From Calvatia gigantea (Eukaryota > Basidiomycota > Agaricomycetes > Agaricales > Lycoperdaceae): DNA of 64,000 bases. The DNA is taken from the NCBI GenBank assembly GCA_025093985.1, contig JACAAK010000002.1:1054001-1118000 (forward strand), read 5' to 3'. Both the position numbers and the translations under genes were made by a program. The notes under the pieces were generated by a model. That model was not told the origin of the DNA and made no database searches. It saw only the letters and a program-made list of their open reading frames with translations. This document shows, piece by piece, positions 38,800 to 51,544 of the stretch. Numbering within the stretch: position 1 is the stretch's first letter; the number at the start of each line of letters is the position of its first letter.

Positions 38800-38926
38800 G
38801 GGTGTGAGTAGGAGGAGTCCAGTGTCTGCCAAGAGGAGACGTGTAAACAGTGCAAATATGAAATAATAGTAACAATAATATTAATAGCTGATTACCTTAT
38901 TTCCGAGTCCTTCAACTCCAAACATA

Positions 38927-39997
38927 ATGGGCTCAAAAGCGACAAGTCGCATTCCAGCTCCTCTCGCGTCGTTCATAGCCAAGTTCCCGTTGGCAACACA
39001 CCCGCGCATACCTCTCCCCCCAAATAATTACCGTCCAGTACAAACTGCCACTTTATGGCTTAGCCCACCCCTGGGATACGACGCCGACGGCTCTGCGACG
39101 TCACCTACGGCAGAAAATATCCCGAATCTTCTCAGCGCGGATGTCGAATGTTTGAAATGGCAGGCATATATTGCTTTACGCGGTCTCAAGTCCATTCGTG
39201 TCAGGTTCGACGTTTCACCAGACGGGGCTCTCGAAGGTCGTCTGCCCAATCTACATGTCCCGCTTTCAGAGGCCGTTCTCCCTAAAGATGACACTCAGTC
39301 AGGGAAGACCAAGAGCGAGGAAACAGAGAGAGATGGGGAATTGCTAGCTGCGCAAATGATTCCTACTTGGGCGGACGCGAGACTTGGCGTGGATAGTTCC
39401 GCAGACGCGAATGAGGGTTATGCAGATGAGAACGAACGAGATGAAAGCAGAGCCTGGGTCTCGTTGCTCGAAGGCGCGGTCCATGCTGCCCTGGTGCGTG
39501 TCACCCTCGCCTTTTGGCTGTTGGTTCGAAACTCATCCGCTTTACACAGATTCTTGCGCAACCGAAACCTTCGTATCTGTATACCGTCCTTTTCCCTCCA
39601 GGCAAGGCTGAACCAAACCCTCTCGCTTCGCTACTAACGCCACCACCTGCACCATTGACTGGCTATTTCTCTCTGTTACCGCCATGGGGAACTCGGATAT
39701 CTCGGTCGGCCGTCATGACGCAATACCGTGAAGCCATTGCAGCCCTCTCCGAGCGTCTCGGGACAGACAAATGGTTCTTAGGTTCTGCGTACGTCGAATT
39801 TGACACAAAATATACTCTTGGGTACTGATCCAGATCCTATGCAGTGAACCAACACCTTAGACGCCCTGGGTTTCGCATACCTCCACTGTATTCTCCATTC
39901 TTCCGACTCTATCCGAATAGAAGTGACGAAACGCGTTAATCTCGTCGCTTGGGAATGGCGTGTCCGTGGCACCATACGCGCTGCCTTTACACAATAA
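38927..39997 (+). CDS. Metaxin-like outer mitochondrial membrane import protein
   Basis: Three exons: 38927-39493, 39550-39788, 39845-39997. The N-terminal GST-like metaxin domain shows FPLATHPRIPLPPN, LLSADVECLKWQAYIALRGL and RFDVSPDGALEGRLPNLHV. The C-terminal part has TDKWFLGSA and, after a one-base gap, LDALGFAYLHCILHS and ending RGTIRAAFTQ. Family role: beta-barrel and precursor import with the SAM complex (Sam37/metaxin). The frame needs one more T at 39857-39858 (CCTTAG where CCTTTAG is expected); otherwise the protein stops early. The stop codon overlaps an AATAAA-rich stretch (39993 onward), a likely polyadenylation region. No clear C-terminal membrane anchor is seen. Confidence 0.8.
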
Positions 39998-40209
39998 ATA
40001 AAATAAAAACCGGCATGGACATTCGTGTACCTCTATTAGAGATAATGCATTCGAGCTTCGCCGGACTCGTATAGATACGTTTGGACAGTACACATTCTAA
40101 TCAAGTCTGAAATCAATCTATCATTGTGAAGAACTGATGGGTCTCGGGAAATGCAAAGAGCAAAAATAAAGCACTGTATGGGTTTTTTTTTTTTAAACCA
40201 AGTAAGTTC

Positions 40210-41283
40210 TTACTGCGCACCGGCAGCGGGTGTTCCGTTGGAGCCCAGTAGACCCGCGTGCTCGGCATTCTTCTGGGGCTCGAACCTCTTTCGCAAGGCG
40301 GCGATCATCTTTGTAAACCTGCTTCTATATCAGCCACTGAATTTACACGAGGTGGTGGAAACGTGTGTTGGCATACCAGAAGATGTTGAGACCTTGGAGG
40401 ATAAAGTTGCCCCCGCCGTAAACAATGACATAGGTAATAGGTATCTCACGCCAGACCTCGGTGAGGGTGATAAAGAACTGGATTGAGACGCTTCCGCCGT
40501 AAACCAGTCTCACGCCGAAAAATGAGGTGAGCAAGAATATACCGTTGACGAGTTGGAAGGTGGTGCCAGTGTTACCGGTCTTATCCAAGAACCTGAGTGC
40601 GTAGACAACAATCAGATGTAAAGAACAAATGAAGATGACATCACACAGAGAGTCACCAGTGGATATTCAAAAAGAGGGTGCTGATTTCCCAAAGAAGGCA
40701 GCGAGTACCATAATAAGCGACAAAAGGTCTCTGGAACGAACAGCAGTCACGCAAGCCGGCCACGCGACGTCACGACGGCATGAGCAACTTACATAGGACA
40801 TTCCATAGACAAGGGTGCACGCAATGCCATGGACGATAAACCCAAAGTCGACATAGTTGATGATGGCGTCGAGGGAATCCCAGAGAAAGTACCCAACAGC
40901 AATACCGTGCACGAAACCCGTCGTTTCACTCCATCCAAAGGCTTTGTCGAGTGCTCGGTCAGGTGTTTCGGTCAAAACGCTGTAGAGTGCTCCCGCGACG
41001 ATGATGACACTGTGCACCTGCGAAACCACATGTATGGCCCTGAGGTGCTCTTGTCAACTCTCTACAACACCAGTCATGAGAAAAAAAAAAAAGAAACGGA
41101 CCAGTTATTTTTTGCGGCTCTATTCTTTGTGCCGTATGCCACGGGGAACCAGCGTGAGCAAATCCATGGAGCGAGGATGAGATGGACAAAAGTGAAGCCT
41201 GCAAATGACCCGAGGATGGTAGGAAGGTATGGGGGGATTTTTGTGAGGCCAAGGGTGTCGCTGAGGAAGTGTGCGAGGCCCAT
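40210..41283 (-). CDS. TLC-domain (TRAM/LAG1/CLN8) multi-pass membrane protein
   Basis: Five exons: 41098-41283, 40793-41047, 40657-40730, 40377-40592, 40210-40318; about 280 aa. Six or so hydrophobic segments are visible, e.g. ILGSFAGFTFVHLILAPW, VSQVHSVIIVAGALYSVL and YFLWDSLDAIINYVDFGF. TLC hallmarks are the His in SQVHSV and in FIVHGIACTLVYG, and the NIHWFLDKTG segment. It ends in a hydrophilic tail (RKRFEPQKNAEH). It resembles the TMEM56/TLCD group rather than ceramide synthases, which are longer. Lipid-related function is inferred. It is divergent from the TilS gene, with only 63 bp between start codons. Confidence 0.82.
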
Positions 41284-41346
41284 TGTGTGTGTGGTACGAA
41301 ACCAACCCTCCGTGTGCTATTAATAAACCTCTCATCTTCTTTCTAA

Positions 41347-43419
41347 ATGCGACCACTCCCAATCTCCCGCGAAGAGTTCGCCCGTTTCCTCCAGCGTGCT
41401 AGACCACCAAATGGATGGTCAGAACACATCGGTACCACTCCAGCATTGTGTTGTAACTTGATACTCACGCGTTTCTTTTGCTAGGTGTCGCAAATTCTGG
41501 TGGACCAGACTCGACATGTCTGCTCTTTCTCATCCAGCGCTACATTGAAGACTCTCGACCGTCACCTGCAACATCCCCTTCTCGTGTCTTCTCTCTCACA
41601 ATAGACCATGGTCTACAGCCATCCTCAGCCTCGATGGCAGCTCACTGCGCAAATACTGCAGCGTCCCTCCATATCCCACACATGACCACCAAAGTCCCTT
41701 GGGGCACACCGCCCTATCCACCTCTACCCAAACCAGACCAACCATTTGAATCTACAGCTCGGGCAGTGCGTTATAACCTCCTCTGGAAAAACGCGCAGAA
41801 AGAGAATATCGGCGTTTTGGCTCTGGGGCACCATGCCGATGATCAAGTTCGAAACTGCTCTGATGCGTCTAGGAAAGCACAGCTCGGAACTGGGGGGTAG
41901 GGGCATGCATTGGTGCAGGAGGTGGGGTATGGGTACAAGGGACGAACTTGAGTGGATAGGACACGAGGGTATGAACAAATGGATTATAAGGCCTATGTTG
42001 GAACTTTCAAAGGTGAGTTCTGCATTCGTTAAGTTGGTCACGGGTGACGAACATGGACTTTTTAGGATCGGATACTCGCCACTTGCGAGGAGAACGAACT
42101 GACCTATGTCACAGACCCCACCAACTTCCAACCGGATATTACGTTGCGTAATGCTCTGCGTGCAATAATCTCCGCTAGAGATAAGGGTGTGAGTTGCAAT
42201 TCTGTCCGTTCGCTTCTTCAGTTGTTCAAACTCTGTACAGGTGAATCCACCCGACTCAAGTACACTTCCACCTCAGATCCAAGAACAACTCACATCAATC
42301 AACAAGACCATAACCTCCTTCACAAGCCTCTCCGTAGACCTCACCAGTTCCTCAGAACGTCTCCGAGCCGCCGTCAAAGCAATAGACGTTCTTGCAGCCG
42401 ACGTTGAGAGCCAAGGTACTCCCTCCCTCCCATACTAATAACCCACACCAAGCTAAATTAACGTTGACACCGTACCAGCCACAAGCCAACTCGAAAAAAT
42501 CCGACTTTCCTCCCCACCCGGTACATTCATCCTCTCCACCCGCACTCTACAGGATATAACAAACCCCCTCCTCCGACGCGCCATCATCCTCCGCATCCTC
42601 CGCTACATCTCCTTCCACCCTTGGGGTTCCCTCCGTTCCCAAGCTCGGCGCTCCCGCCACTCCCTTGACCAAATCATCAACAAAGTCTGGAATCCGGATC
42701 CATTCGCCTCTGGTATTCGAGGGTTCGTCGCAGGTGGGGGAGTGCTTTGGGTCCCTGTTTCGGTGGATCCGACGGAGGCCACACCGAGTTGTTTGGATGT
42801 TGGCGGGAGGATTAAGAGACCGAACCCCGATGATATTGCGAGTGGGAAGGTACAATTGGGGAGGGGCATTGTTGGGTGGATGGCTACAAGACAGCCGCCA
42901 CATAGACCTGAGAAGATGAGAGAGTATGGATTGGAGGATACATTAAATGTGGATTTAACAGGGACATTGAAGCAAGGGTTGGTGGATTGGGATGAGGGTA
43001 AAGGAAGTGGTCCGCAAGTCGTTGAGGTGCTATGGGATTGTCGGTTCTTGGTTCGCTTTGACCTGGCTGAGATGCCGAAACGCATCGTGAACGTGATTCT
43101 TGCTCGAGGTCAATCTGGTGACCCAAAACTCGTAATCCGTTGGTGGACGAAATATTACTTCCCAAAGGTCGTGCTTATTCCCTCGGACGGTCAAGTGGCT
43201 TGGTCAGAAACTGAAGGCAAGGAAGTGGTGCTACATTCCAACATTGACTTGCACACCCCCTCACTGCTTTCTTTATTGAAAAGCGATATCAAGGGGAAGT
43301 CAGTTTCGGTTACTACAATGAACAGGTACAAGGAAGGCGGCAGCACAACGGGCAACACTCCACTTATTACCTCTAATTGGATATCCACATCCTGGATACG
43401 CATTCTTGACGCCACCTAG
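41347..43419 (+). CDS. tRNA(Ile)-lysidine synthetase-like PP-loop ATPase
   Basis: Five exons: 41347-41431, 41485-42012, 42066-42188, 42241-42415, 42479-43419. Family enzymes convert C34 of tRNA-Ile(CAU) to lysidine; in eukaryotes they are expected in mitochondria. The PP-loop is GVANSGGPDSTCLLF. TIDHGLQPSSASMA, ARAVRYNLL and LALGHHADDQ-VETALMRL follow, with DPTNFQPDITLRNALR further on. The C-terminal 310 residues have no motif I recognise beyond family-like length. One extra C at 41850 breaks the frame exactly inside HHADDQVETAL; downstream exons then read normally. The first exon joins through donor GTACCA at 41432, giving SEHIGVANSGG. It is convergent with the hydrolase gene (56 bp between stops). 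Confidence 0.88.
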
Positions 43420-43475
43420 ATTCCAACTTTCCATACACCACTCGACATATAACACAAACTATTTATATACTCAAC

Positions 43476-44786
43476 TTATAATTTTGCTTCGATCCCACTC
43501 TGCACCTTCATCCACTCCTCGATAACACCCACCCACACTTCTATATCAAAATACTCGTACCACTGGTGTCCGAAATCCAGGCTCGGAACCTGTCCACGGT
43601 TGGAACCGACAGAAACAGCTTTGGCATGGGGGATCAAGGAGAGGTTCTCTGTGGTGCTGAAATAGGGAACTATGAGGTCTTTTCGGCCATGGATCACTAG
43701 AATTGGAATAGATTTCTGGATACAGGAGTGTGCAGCGTTGGACTGCACATTTCGAATCTAGTTGGCGGATTGAGAAGAGAATTAATTGGGGGAGGGAGAG
43801 AAAGACCTATGGCGAGTATCTGCTGCACTTTAGTAATAGAGGAATGAGGTATTAGTATCCCAAACTTATACTCGAGTTTTGTAATGGTGAATGACTCATA
43901 GATGGTCTTCGTCGGTCTATACTCGGCAATGTCAATGAACCACCCCGCCTCGCTATATAAAAACCAGACTTACCTCCCATATATCATCCTCTCAAGCAAC
44001 ACCTCAAGCCTCTTCTTGTTCTTGGGATCACTCAACCAAGCCTCGTCAAATGTGCCCTCCAACGTTGATCTTGCAATTTCTTTCCTTTCCTCCCTCGTCC
44101 GTTTCCTCCCATCAGGCGGGAGCAGGGGCACATTGAACCTCAATCCAAACTGCCCTTTTCGGAAGATCGACGGTGATACTAATGTCCCCGCGAGAAATAT
44201 ATGTGTAATCTCGAATGGATGCGGTGGCGTTGGGTTGGAAGTATGGTGCGGCAGAAGTAGAAGCTGCGAGTGACCAAGCCTGAAAGAAGGTTTGTTTTCA
44301 GTGTGCCCTGTGGGGAGTGGAAGAATGGATAATTTCTGCGTACCTCCCATTGAGAACCCGCAGACGGCAACTCGTTTCCATTGGAGATGTGTCAAGAGGT
44401 CAAGTACATCACGCGCATAAAGCTCGGTTGTGATTTCTTCGTCGCCTTGGGGCGTACATGTTGAATCACCTATTCCTCTTTAGGTGGAATCTCAGAGTCT
44501 GTCCACTTGTGCATTCTATCCATACCTGTGATCGGGCAAGAGAACTGTGCAAGGCCAACAAATTGACTATACTTCAAAGTTGCTAACATATTTACTTACC
44601 AGGTCGAATTTCCGCTAATGCGTGAGCTAGAAGTTCCCAGTCGCCTCTAAGTGAACTCAGACCACCGATGAGGACGATAGGGATCTGGTTCGTCGCAAAG
44701 TGTCGTGCGCCGAAGAGATCATAGGTCATGACTGCTCCATCCTTGTGTGCGAGAGTCGCCCCAACCTGGTCTTCATACATCGACAT
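43476..44786 (-). CDS. Alpha/beta hydrolase, copy 1
   Basis: Secure exons: 44600-44786, 44526-44544 (19 nt), 44344-44477, 43974-44279, then the 3' exon 43476-43748. Motifs: the strand-rich start IPIVLIGGLSSLRGDW, PVLLPDHRGIGDS, nucleophile elbow CGFSMGG, acid region IHGRKDLIVP and catalytic His in FGHQWYEYFD. Organisation and phases match the neighbouring paralog at 45411-46888. Near 44266-44268 one base is missing relative to the paralog (GGLVT then QLLLLPHH), and joining of the short exons between 43749 and 43973 cannot be made in frame with certainty. Substrate is unknown. It may be a decaying duplicate or affected by sequence errors. Confidence 0.75.
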
Positions 44787-45410
44787 TGGTGTTCAGGAAT
44801 ACAAATGAGAGGGTTAGAGGTCGAGCCGTGGTTAGAGCGTGCTATCAAGGGTTTGACGCCGCTGTAGGATCATGCGGGTATACGTATTGTTTGCGTATCG
44901 GTACCTGCTAGACCCGAACCGATATGACGACCATGTGAACAGACTAGGAGCTTGGGTTTGGAATGCCTGAGTCCGTTATGTTACACCTTGTTATGAAAGA
45001 AGCCATCTGGGCGTTGTTATCACCTGTCAAGAACCGGTGGATGATAATCGTGCAGATCCACCACCCTGTTGGACAAAATAATTTACCCACTTCGACTCAG
45101 TGCGGGCACCAAAGTACTGAAGCTTCACAAGCGCTTAAACTCGAAAAATTCCCGGTGCAGTTGTGGGTGACTTTGCAGGGCCAGGGCTCGCAGATGGTAG
45201 TATTCATGTGTCCAATAAGGAAAAGAGTTGGTTCGATTTGGTATTGTGCTTTACGCTGACTGCATGTTATCATCTAGCACTCAACACTGTTGTGTAAGAA
45301 CTGGTGTACTAATAATGCCAGATTTCTAGTACTTATACCGTGTCTGATAAATTGAAGTACGGGGAAGGGACGAAAGAATTGCGTTTGGGAACAAGAGCCA
45401 AATATTCCAT
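44787..45410. other. Intergenic region between the two hydrolase paralogs
   Basis: 624 bp between tandem genes on the minus strand. It holds the promoter of copy 1 and the 3' flank of copy 2. No additional coding signal is seen. Confidence 0.6.
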
Positions 45411-46888
45411 TCAGTCTTTGGCGGGAGGTCCCACAGGCCGCTGCATAAATGTATGCAGAACCTCGTGCCAAACCTGCGGGTCGAAGTATTCATACCACAG
45501 GTGGCCGAACTGGAGTGTTGGGACTTGGCCTGGCTGCGAGCCCTCATCTACCAGCCTTGCCCAAGGAATCTGTGTCAGAATCTCCTGAAACAGGTCGAGT
45601 GGGTGTTAAGTGCTCTTGAACTCAGCATAACGACTTGTGTGTTACGTACCTGGCCACAATGGAGAGGAACGACCTTATCTAAGTGACCGTGGATAACGAG
45701 CACTTGAACATCTCTTGATATGTATTTGAGGAGCCGTTCAAAATCGAATTTTCGTAGCTAGGACAAGCGATACTTCAGTCAACCGCAGGAGGAAAAATAA
45801 TTAGGAAGTACCCACTGCTGCGCCTTGTTTAGCTGCACATAGAATTAATACATGCTCGGAACTCTCAGTGAAAAACAGACCTACCAATCATATCCGCTGG
45901 GCGATTACTATGACATGTTCAGTGGGCAAAACATTGTCGGGCCCGGGACTGGTGGTGACGTACCTTAGATTATTATTCACGATCCTTTCGAACAGGTACT
46001 CGAACCGAGAACTGTTAGCTTCAATCCAGGCGGGGTCGAGACTGGCAGCAATTACCCGCCTAGCGCCTTCTCTTCTCTCTTCTAGCGAACGAGGTGTTCC
46101 AGGAACTGCCGTTAATGGTAGTCCGACGGCTTGGTGTACCTTGCATCGTGTACCAATGAGGAAAAGGTGTGTTATCCGAAAAGGTATTCGTATGGGGTTT
46201 GTTGGGTGGTAAGGAAGAACCAGTAATTGTTGAGCTACTACACCTAGCGAGGAGGCCAAGAGAGCGTGTGAGCTACAGATTGGGTGGTGACCGGCGATTT
46301 CTTACCCCCCATCGAATGACCGCACAATGCGACTTCCTTCCACTTAAGCCGTGTAAGCAAAGAGAGGAGATCCCTGGCCAATAGCTCTATTGTAATTTCC
46401 TCGGTTCCGCTCTGGCTCAGCGAAGAGTCACCCATTCCCCTGGAAAAATGAGGCCTCAATCCAATAAGGCTCATTTATGTAACCCACCTGTGGTCATAAA
46501 GCAGTACTGTTGGCCCGTCAATCGTTTCAGAACGTCGCAACAGTGGGACAAATAAAATACCTGGATGGCTCTTTGCTAACACTCTATTCAAGCGATCACT
46601 GTCCCCTCTGACGGCGGTCATACCACAAATAACCACAATCGGTGTCGCCTTGCCTAAATGACGCGATCCTAGAATTTCATAAGCCAGTTTTGTGCCGTCG
46701 GGGAGGACATTAGTCAATTCAGCCGCCGTCGTATCAGCCGGAGGTGGTGATTGTTGTTCAACTGAGGACCGTCTTCGCCCCGACTGTGCCGTTGGGGCGA
46801 AATATTTTCGGACAAATTCATACACCCGTTTGCCCATAAGTTGAGCAATGCCTTTATACCCGCGAGGCCTCTCCTTTTTAGAAGCCAT
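45411..46888 (-). CDS. Alpha/beta hydrolase, copy 2
   Basis: Exons: 46561-46888, 46488-46506 (19 nt), 46306-46439, 45964-46243, short exon(s) near 45780-45900 not resolved, 45650-45757, 45411-45584. The N-terminus is basic with a Ser/Pro linker, longer than copy 1. Motifs: TPIVVICGMTAVRGD, TVLLYDHRGMGDS-type join, nucleophile elbow CGHSMGGVVAQQLL, acid region VIHGHLDKVVP, and His in FGHLWYEYFDPQVW. The start at 46888 is the first ATG of the open frame (MASKKERPRGYKG). The catalytic triad appears complete. Copies 1 and 2 are tandem duplicates that have diverged strongly outside the motifs. Substrate is unknown; an esterase or lipase-like role is only a guess. Confidence 0.8.
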
Positions 46889-47731
46889 ATCTATGACCGC
46901 GCCTGAGAGACGAGAAGTCGTGATTGCAAGTGAAGCGATACCGGTAGACAACTTTCAGTCAAGTGGGAAAGAGACAGGCAGTCAAAGGGGCATTAGCAGC
47001 CACCCACACTTGCAACACGGGAAGAGAATGGATGTGTGCATTAACATCGCGCATAGATATACGCAGCCGTAGGGGGCTGGGTCCACTAGGCAAGTAGGTT
47101 TTTGCACCCGACCCTGGCTTCTTATTTCGGCGTCCGATGCGGATGTCGCAAACTTAACAACAAAGTCACGATTTGAACCTCGTGGGTGGACGGCGGAACG
47201 CACAGGACAGGCAAAGAGCATCCGTGTCTGCCAACTAACAGCACCCGTGAACCAGTAAAGTGACGTGCTATGTTCTACAAGACGGCACGGGTACAGTTGT
47301 CTGTCTTCTTGTGTTCCTCAAGCACGTGAGTTTGTGAATGTCAGTTTGCCAGTGTTATGGGGGTAACTCCATCGAGACAAGATTATTCTCCTTATCTCAA
47401 CCAGCCCTTCTTGAGGATGGATAGAGAGAGGAATAAAACAGCGCAAAATTTAATATCGTGAGATCGCTATAATTTTGTCCGTGTGAAGTCGTCATAAATA
47501 CCTTTCAGATGACTGTAGTACTCGGTGGTAATTTGGGCCCATCCAGACTGGGGGGTCAGCACATCAGCGAACCTTGAAGTTCTCAATTAGTTTCGGACAC
47601 GAGGGGCAGGGGATCGATTGAGATCAAGTCTGTATTAGTGTGCTTCCTCACTGACAATCTAGATAAACTCTGGCTGCGTCTCTTCATTCAGTGAATTTGA
47701 AACTATGGCTTTGCATCTAGAAAAGAAAAAT
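46889..47731. other. Intergenic region, hydrolase copy 2 to SRP40-like gene
   Basis: 843 bp. It holds the promoter of hydrolase copy 2 and the 3' flank of the SRP40-like gene (both minus). No gene, RNA gene or repeat is recognised. Confidence 0.55.
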
Positions 47732-49332
47732 TCATGAGAAGGGCGTTAGCTTCCTCTTCCGGTTCTGATGCAAGAGATGGAGACTGACAGTTATTTCACC
47801 ACCTTTGTAACTTCCCTTCTTTTTCTTGTTTTTCTCCTTGCGAAATCCCGCACCGCGGGTGGCGATAAGATCTGCATGAGCACGTTGTCCATAATCATTT
47901 GCAGGGCCGGCCTGTACACAATTTTGGAGGTTAGGAACGACACTGGGCGGGAGAGTGACTAGACTTTACTTTGGCCTCATAGCGGCTGTCAATCATGATT
48001 TCAACCGCAACAGCGTCGGTCCTGATGCGTTGGAAGCGGGCGCCACCTTGTCGTTGTCCATTCTTTCCACTATTGCAACCGTTCACATGTTCTACGTTGG
48101 ATCCTGAGCGCGAGTTATCTGATGTGGCGGTTGCAATAGCTGCATTGTCCCTAGATATCTTTCGCTTCTTCGTTATCACCCGCTCCTCCATTGTTCTCTC
48201 TTCCCCAAGGGCTTGGGTGGTTTCCTTTTTACTGGTCTTAGCCTGAGATTTGGATTTGGTATCGGTGCCGGAGTCGGATTCAGAGTCAGACGAGGAGTTC
48301 GAATCGCTTTCTGAGCTGCTACTGGAGCTCGGTGGTGCAGCATTTTTCTTCACGGCTTTTGACTTAGCCTTGGCTTGGGGTTTTTTGGCTTCTGACTCCG
48401 ACGGGCTGGAAGACGAATCGGATTCCGAGCTCGATGACGAGTCACTATCACTCCCTTTATCCTTCTTAGTGGTGACAGGGACAGATTCCTGTTTCAGCTT
48501 GACTGTTGAACCAGAGGAGGCCGAGTCGGATTCTGAAGAGCTAGAACCGGAGTCACAATCCGAGTCTGAAGTCTTCTCCTTATCGCTGGTGGAGGAAAGG
48601 GTTTTGCTGGAGCTGTGTTCACCAGCATCGACTTTTGTGGCCACCGGCTTAGCCTTGGAGGAGACATTAGAGCTAGAATTACTGGACTCCTCATCTAGAG
48701 ACGTGGTGAGCACGTTGTAATCAAAGCATCGCACATAGAGCAGTCTACTAACCTGACCCTGATGTCGAAGAACTCTCGTCGGAAGAATCTAAGGGGAGGG
48801 TCAAACGAGCGCCGAGACCAGCTAGTATTGCAATAGATACCACTAGATTCGGAGGAAGATTTTGGCTTTTTGGGTTGGACCTTATTCTTGGCTTGGGGTA
48901 TTGTTTTCACCTCGGACGAGTCGTCGCCGCTGGTGGATTCGCTGTCACTGGTGGATTCCGAATCTGACTCGGAAGATGACGAATCGGAAGCTTTCGTCCC
49001 ATAAGACAAGCGGCGTCGGAAAAGTGAGGAAGACGTACAATCCGAGTCTACTATCAAAGACCTAGGAGGTAATGAGCACCGTAGGAAACTACGGGACGAT
49101 GAAGGGCATACGACGTTGAATTTTTCTTCTGACCCTCTTTCCATTGTTTCATGATATCTTCCAAGGAAGGACCCTCGGGTTTTACGCCATCCTTGAGAAC
49201 GACAACATCCTTGACTTCCTTCTTCAGGGCTATAGCGGTTTTGGTGAGTGATTTTTGGACTAGGAACGCGTATATTAAGGTATAAGTATCTGCAAAGCTT
49301 GGAACGTCAGTCAAAATGTCTGTGAGTGACAT
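47732..49332 (-). CDS. SRP40/Nopp140-like nucleolar phosphoprotein
   Basis: Five exons: 49115-49332, 48841-49061, 48753-48788, 47970-48694, 47732-47911. The N-terminus has a LisH-like helix (TYTLIYAFLVQKSLTKTAIAL) and GPSLEDIMKQW. The centre is a long Ser/Asp/Glu repeat broken by Lys/Ala/Pro blocks (SSSESDS...KAKSKAVKK), the usual casein-kinase-2 substrate pattern. The C-terminus is the SRP40 domain: FQRIRTDAV, then DYGQRAHADLIATRGAGFRKEKNKKKKGSYKGGEI. Role by family: chaperone of snoRNPs in nucleolus and Cajal bodies. It is divergent from RIB4 with 161 bp between starts. An open frame of 156 codons on the opposite strand is only the mirror of the Ser/Asp repeat. Confidence 0.9.
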
Positions 49333-49493
49333 GTGAGCAGGACAGACTAGCGAGGTTTCCATCCATAAGTGCAGTAGTGGTATCGGATGAAGGAAGAAAA
49401 CGGCCGGCCAACTTTTTTTGATGCCTTGGAGTGAGGCATTTGAAAGGCAATCTTGTCTCACGCCCTCAAGTTACTGTCCACGACCCCACGACG

Positions 49494-50178
<685 letters not shown>

Positions 50179-50354
50179 ACACAGAATTTAACGAGTAAAT
50201 TAGAATATGTATCATAGACACGGTGAAAGACATACAACATTTGGGTCAATTAAACGCCGAGGCAGACGTCCGGTGACCATTACCGGCCTTCTCTCCAACC
50301 ACAACCACCGTCTTTCTCCATTCTTCCACCACTCCCTCCAGCCGGTTGCCACCC

Positions 50355-51544
50355 ATGAAGAAAAAGGTGAATTTACCTTCGCAACTAGCACCTATCAACA
50401 TCCAGCGAGTGACACTACGTATTTTGCAGGTTTTGCTTATGGGCGCCTCGGGCAGTGGAAAGACATCTATGCGGTCATTGATCTTGTGAGCAGAGCCGCT
50501 CTTCTTCGGTCCCTACCGTCCGTTTAATCCGTCGTCAAGCTCTAACAATCCGGCAGTCTCTCACCTCTCGCCTTGGTGCTACTATTGACGTGGAACAGAA
50601 TCATGTTCGGTTTCTCGGTGATCTCATCCTCAATCTCTGGGACTGCGGTGGTCAGGACTCATTCATGGATTCTTACCTAACAACGCAACGAGCGACTATT
50701 TTCCAACAAGTTGGTGTCATGATATATGTTTTCGATGTCGAGTCCCGCGAACCTGCTAAAGATATGGAGTACTACCGCAACTGCCTTGAGGGTTTACGGT
50801 ATTACAGCCCAGACGCAGTCATATTTATCCTCTTACACAAAATGGATTTGGTCCGAGAGCCTCAGCAAGTCCTTGAAAAGAGGCGACAAGAGTTGGAAGA
50901 AGGCCAGTGGGGATGTTGCCGTCTCTGTGCTGGGAACGACCATCTTTGACCAAACCCTGTACAAGGTGTGATCTTTTTTTTTTGCCGACACTGCAACGTG
51001 TCCTGACCCGTCCCCATCACTAGGCGTGGTCAAGTATTGTGCATACCCTTATCCCAAATGCAGGTATCCTTTCGAAACACCTTTCAATCTTCGCCCAAGC
51101 TTGCGGCGCAACAGAAGTCATCCTGTTCGAACGCACGACGTTCCTTGTCATCGCCACCTCCTCTTCGGGCTCTGGTGTGGCGTCCTCCGCAGTCCCTATG
51201 TATAACAAAGATGGCTCAGACTTTCAACTCGAACCAACACGTTATGAACGCACATCCGAGCTTATCAAGTCGTTCAAGTACACTTGCTCCCGTGTCCGCG
51301 AGGAGTTCCATACCCTCGAAGTCGACCTTTACGACTTCAGCGCTGTTCTCGATGAATTAACAAAAAATACCTACGTGCTTGTCATCCTCCATGATCCAAC
51401 GATAGGTTAAGCCTCTCCCATGTTATTGTGCCATGATAAAGAGCCTGACCATATAATCCTGTAACAGAAACCGCTGCTGTCAAGCTGAATATTCGTTTGG
51501 CCCGCAGTAAATTTGAAACCCTCCAGGAAGACAGTCTTAATTAG
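50355..51544 (+). CDS. GTR1: Gtr1/RagA-type small GTPase (TORC1 pathway)
   Basis: Lysosome/vacuole-bound Rag GTPase that signals amino acids to TORC1. Five exons: 50355-50366 (12 nt, MKKK), 50430-50485, 50540-50965, 51024-51405, 51468-51544. The P-loop is [13 protein letters not shown], followed by [28 protein letters not shown] (G3), LLHKMDLV (G4), and the Gtr-specific C-terminal roadblock region with [18 protein letters not shown]. Exon 3 holds two one-base excesses: at about 50556 (between FSNNPA and [10 protein letters not shown]) and at about 50901-50903 (between QELEE and [12 protein letters not shown]). Exon 3's length (426) fits the frame only if both are removed, which supports indels rather than missed introns. 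Confidence 0.93.

Noticed and set aside
48250..48720. 156-codon plus-strand open frame rich in Glu/Leu/Ser
   Set aside because: It is the complement of the Ser/Asp repeat of the SRP40-like gene; repetitive composition keeps the opposite frame open.
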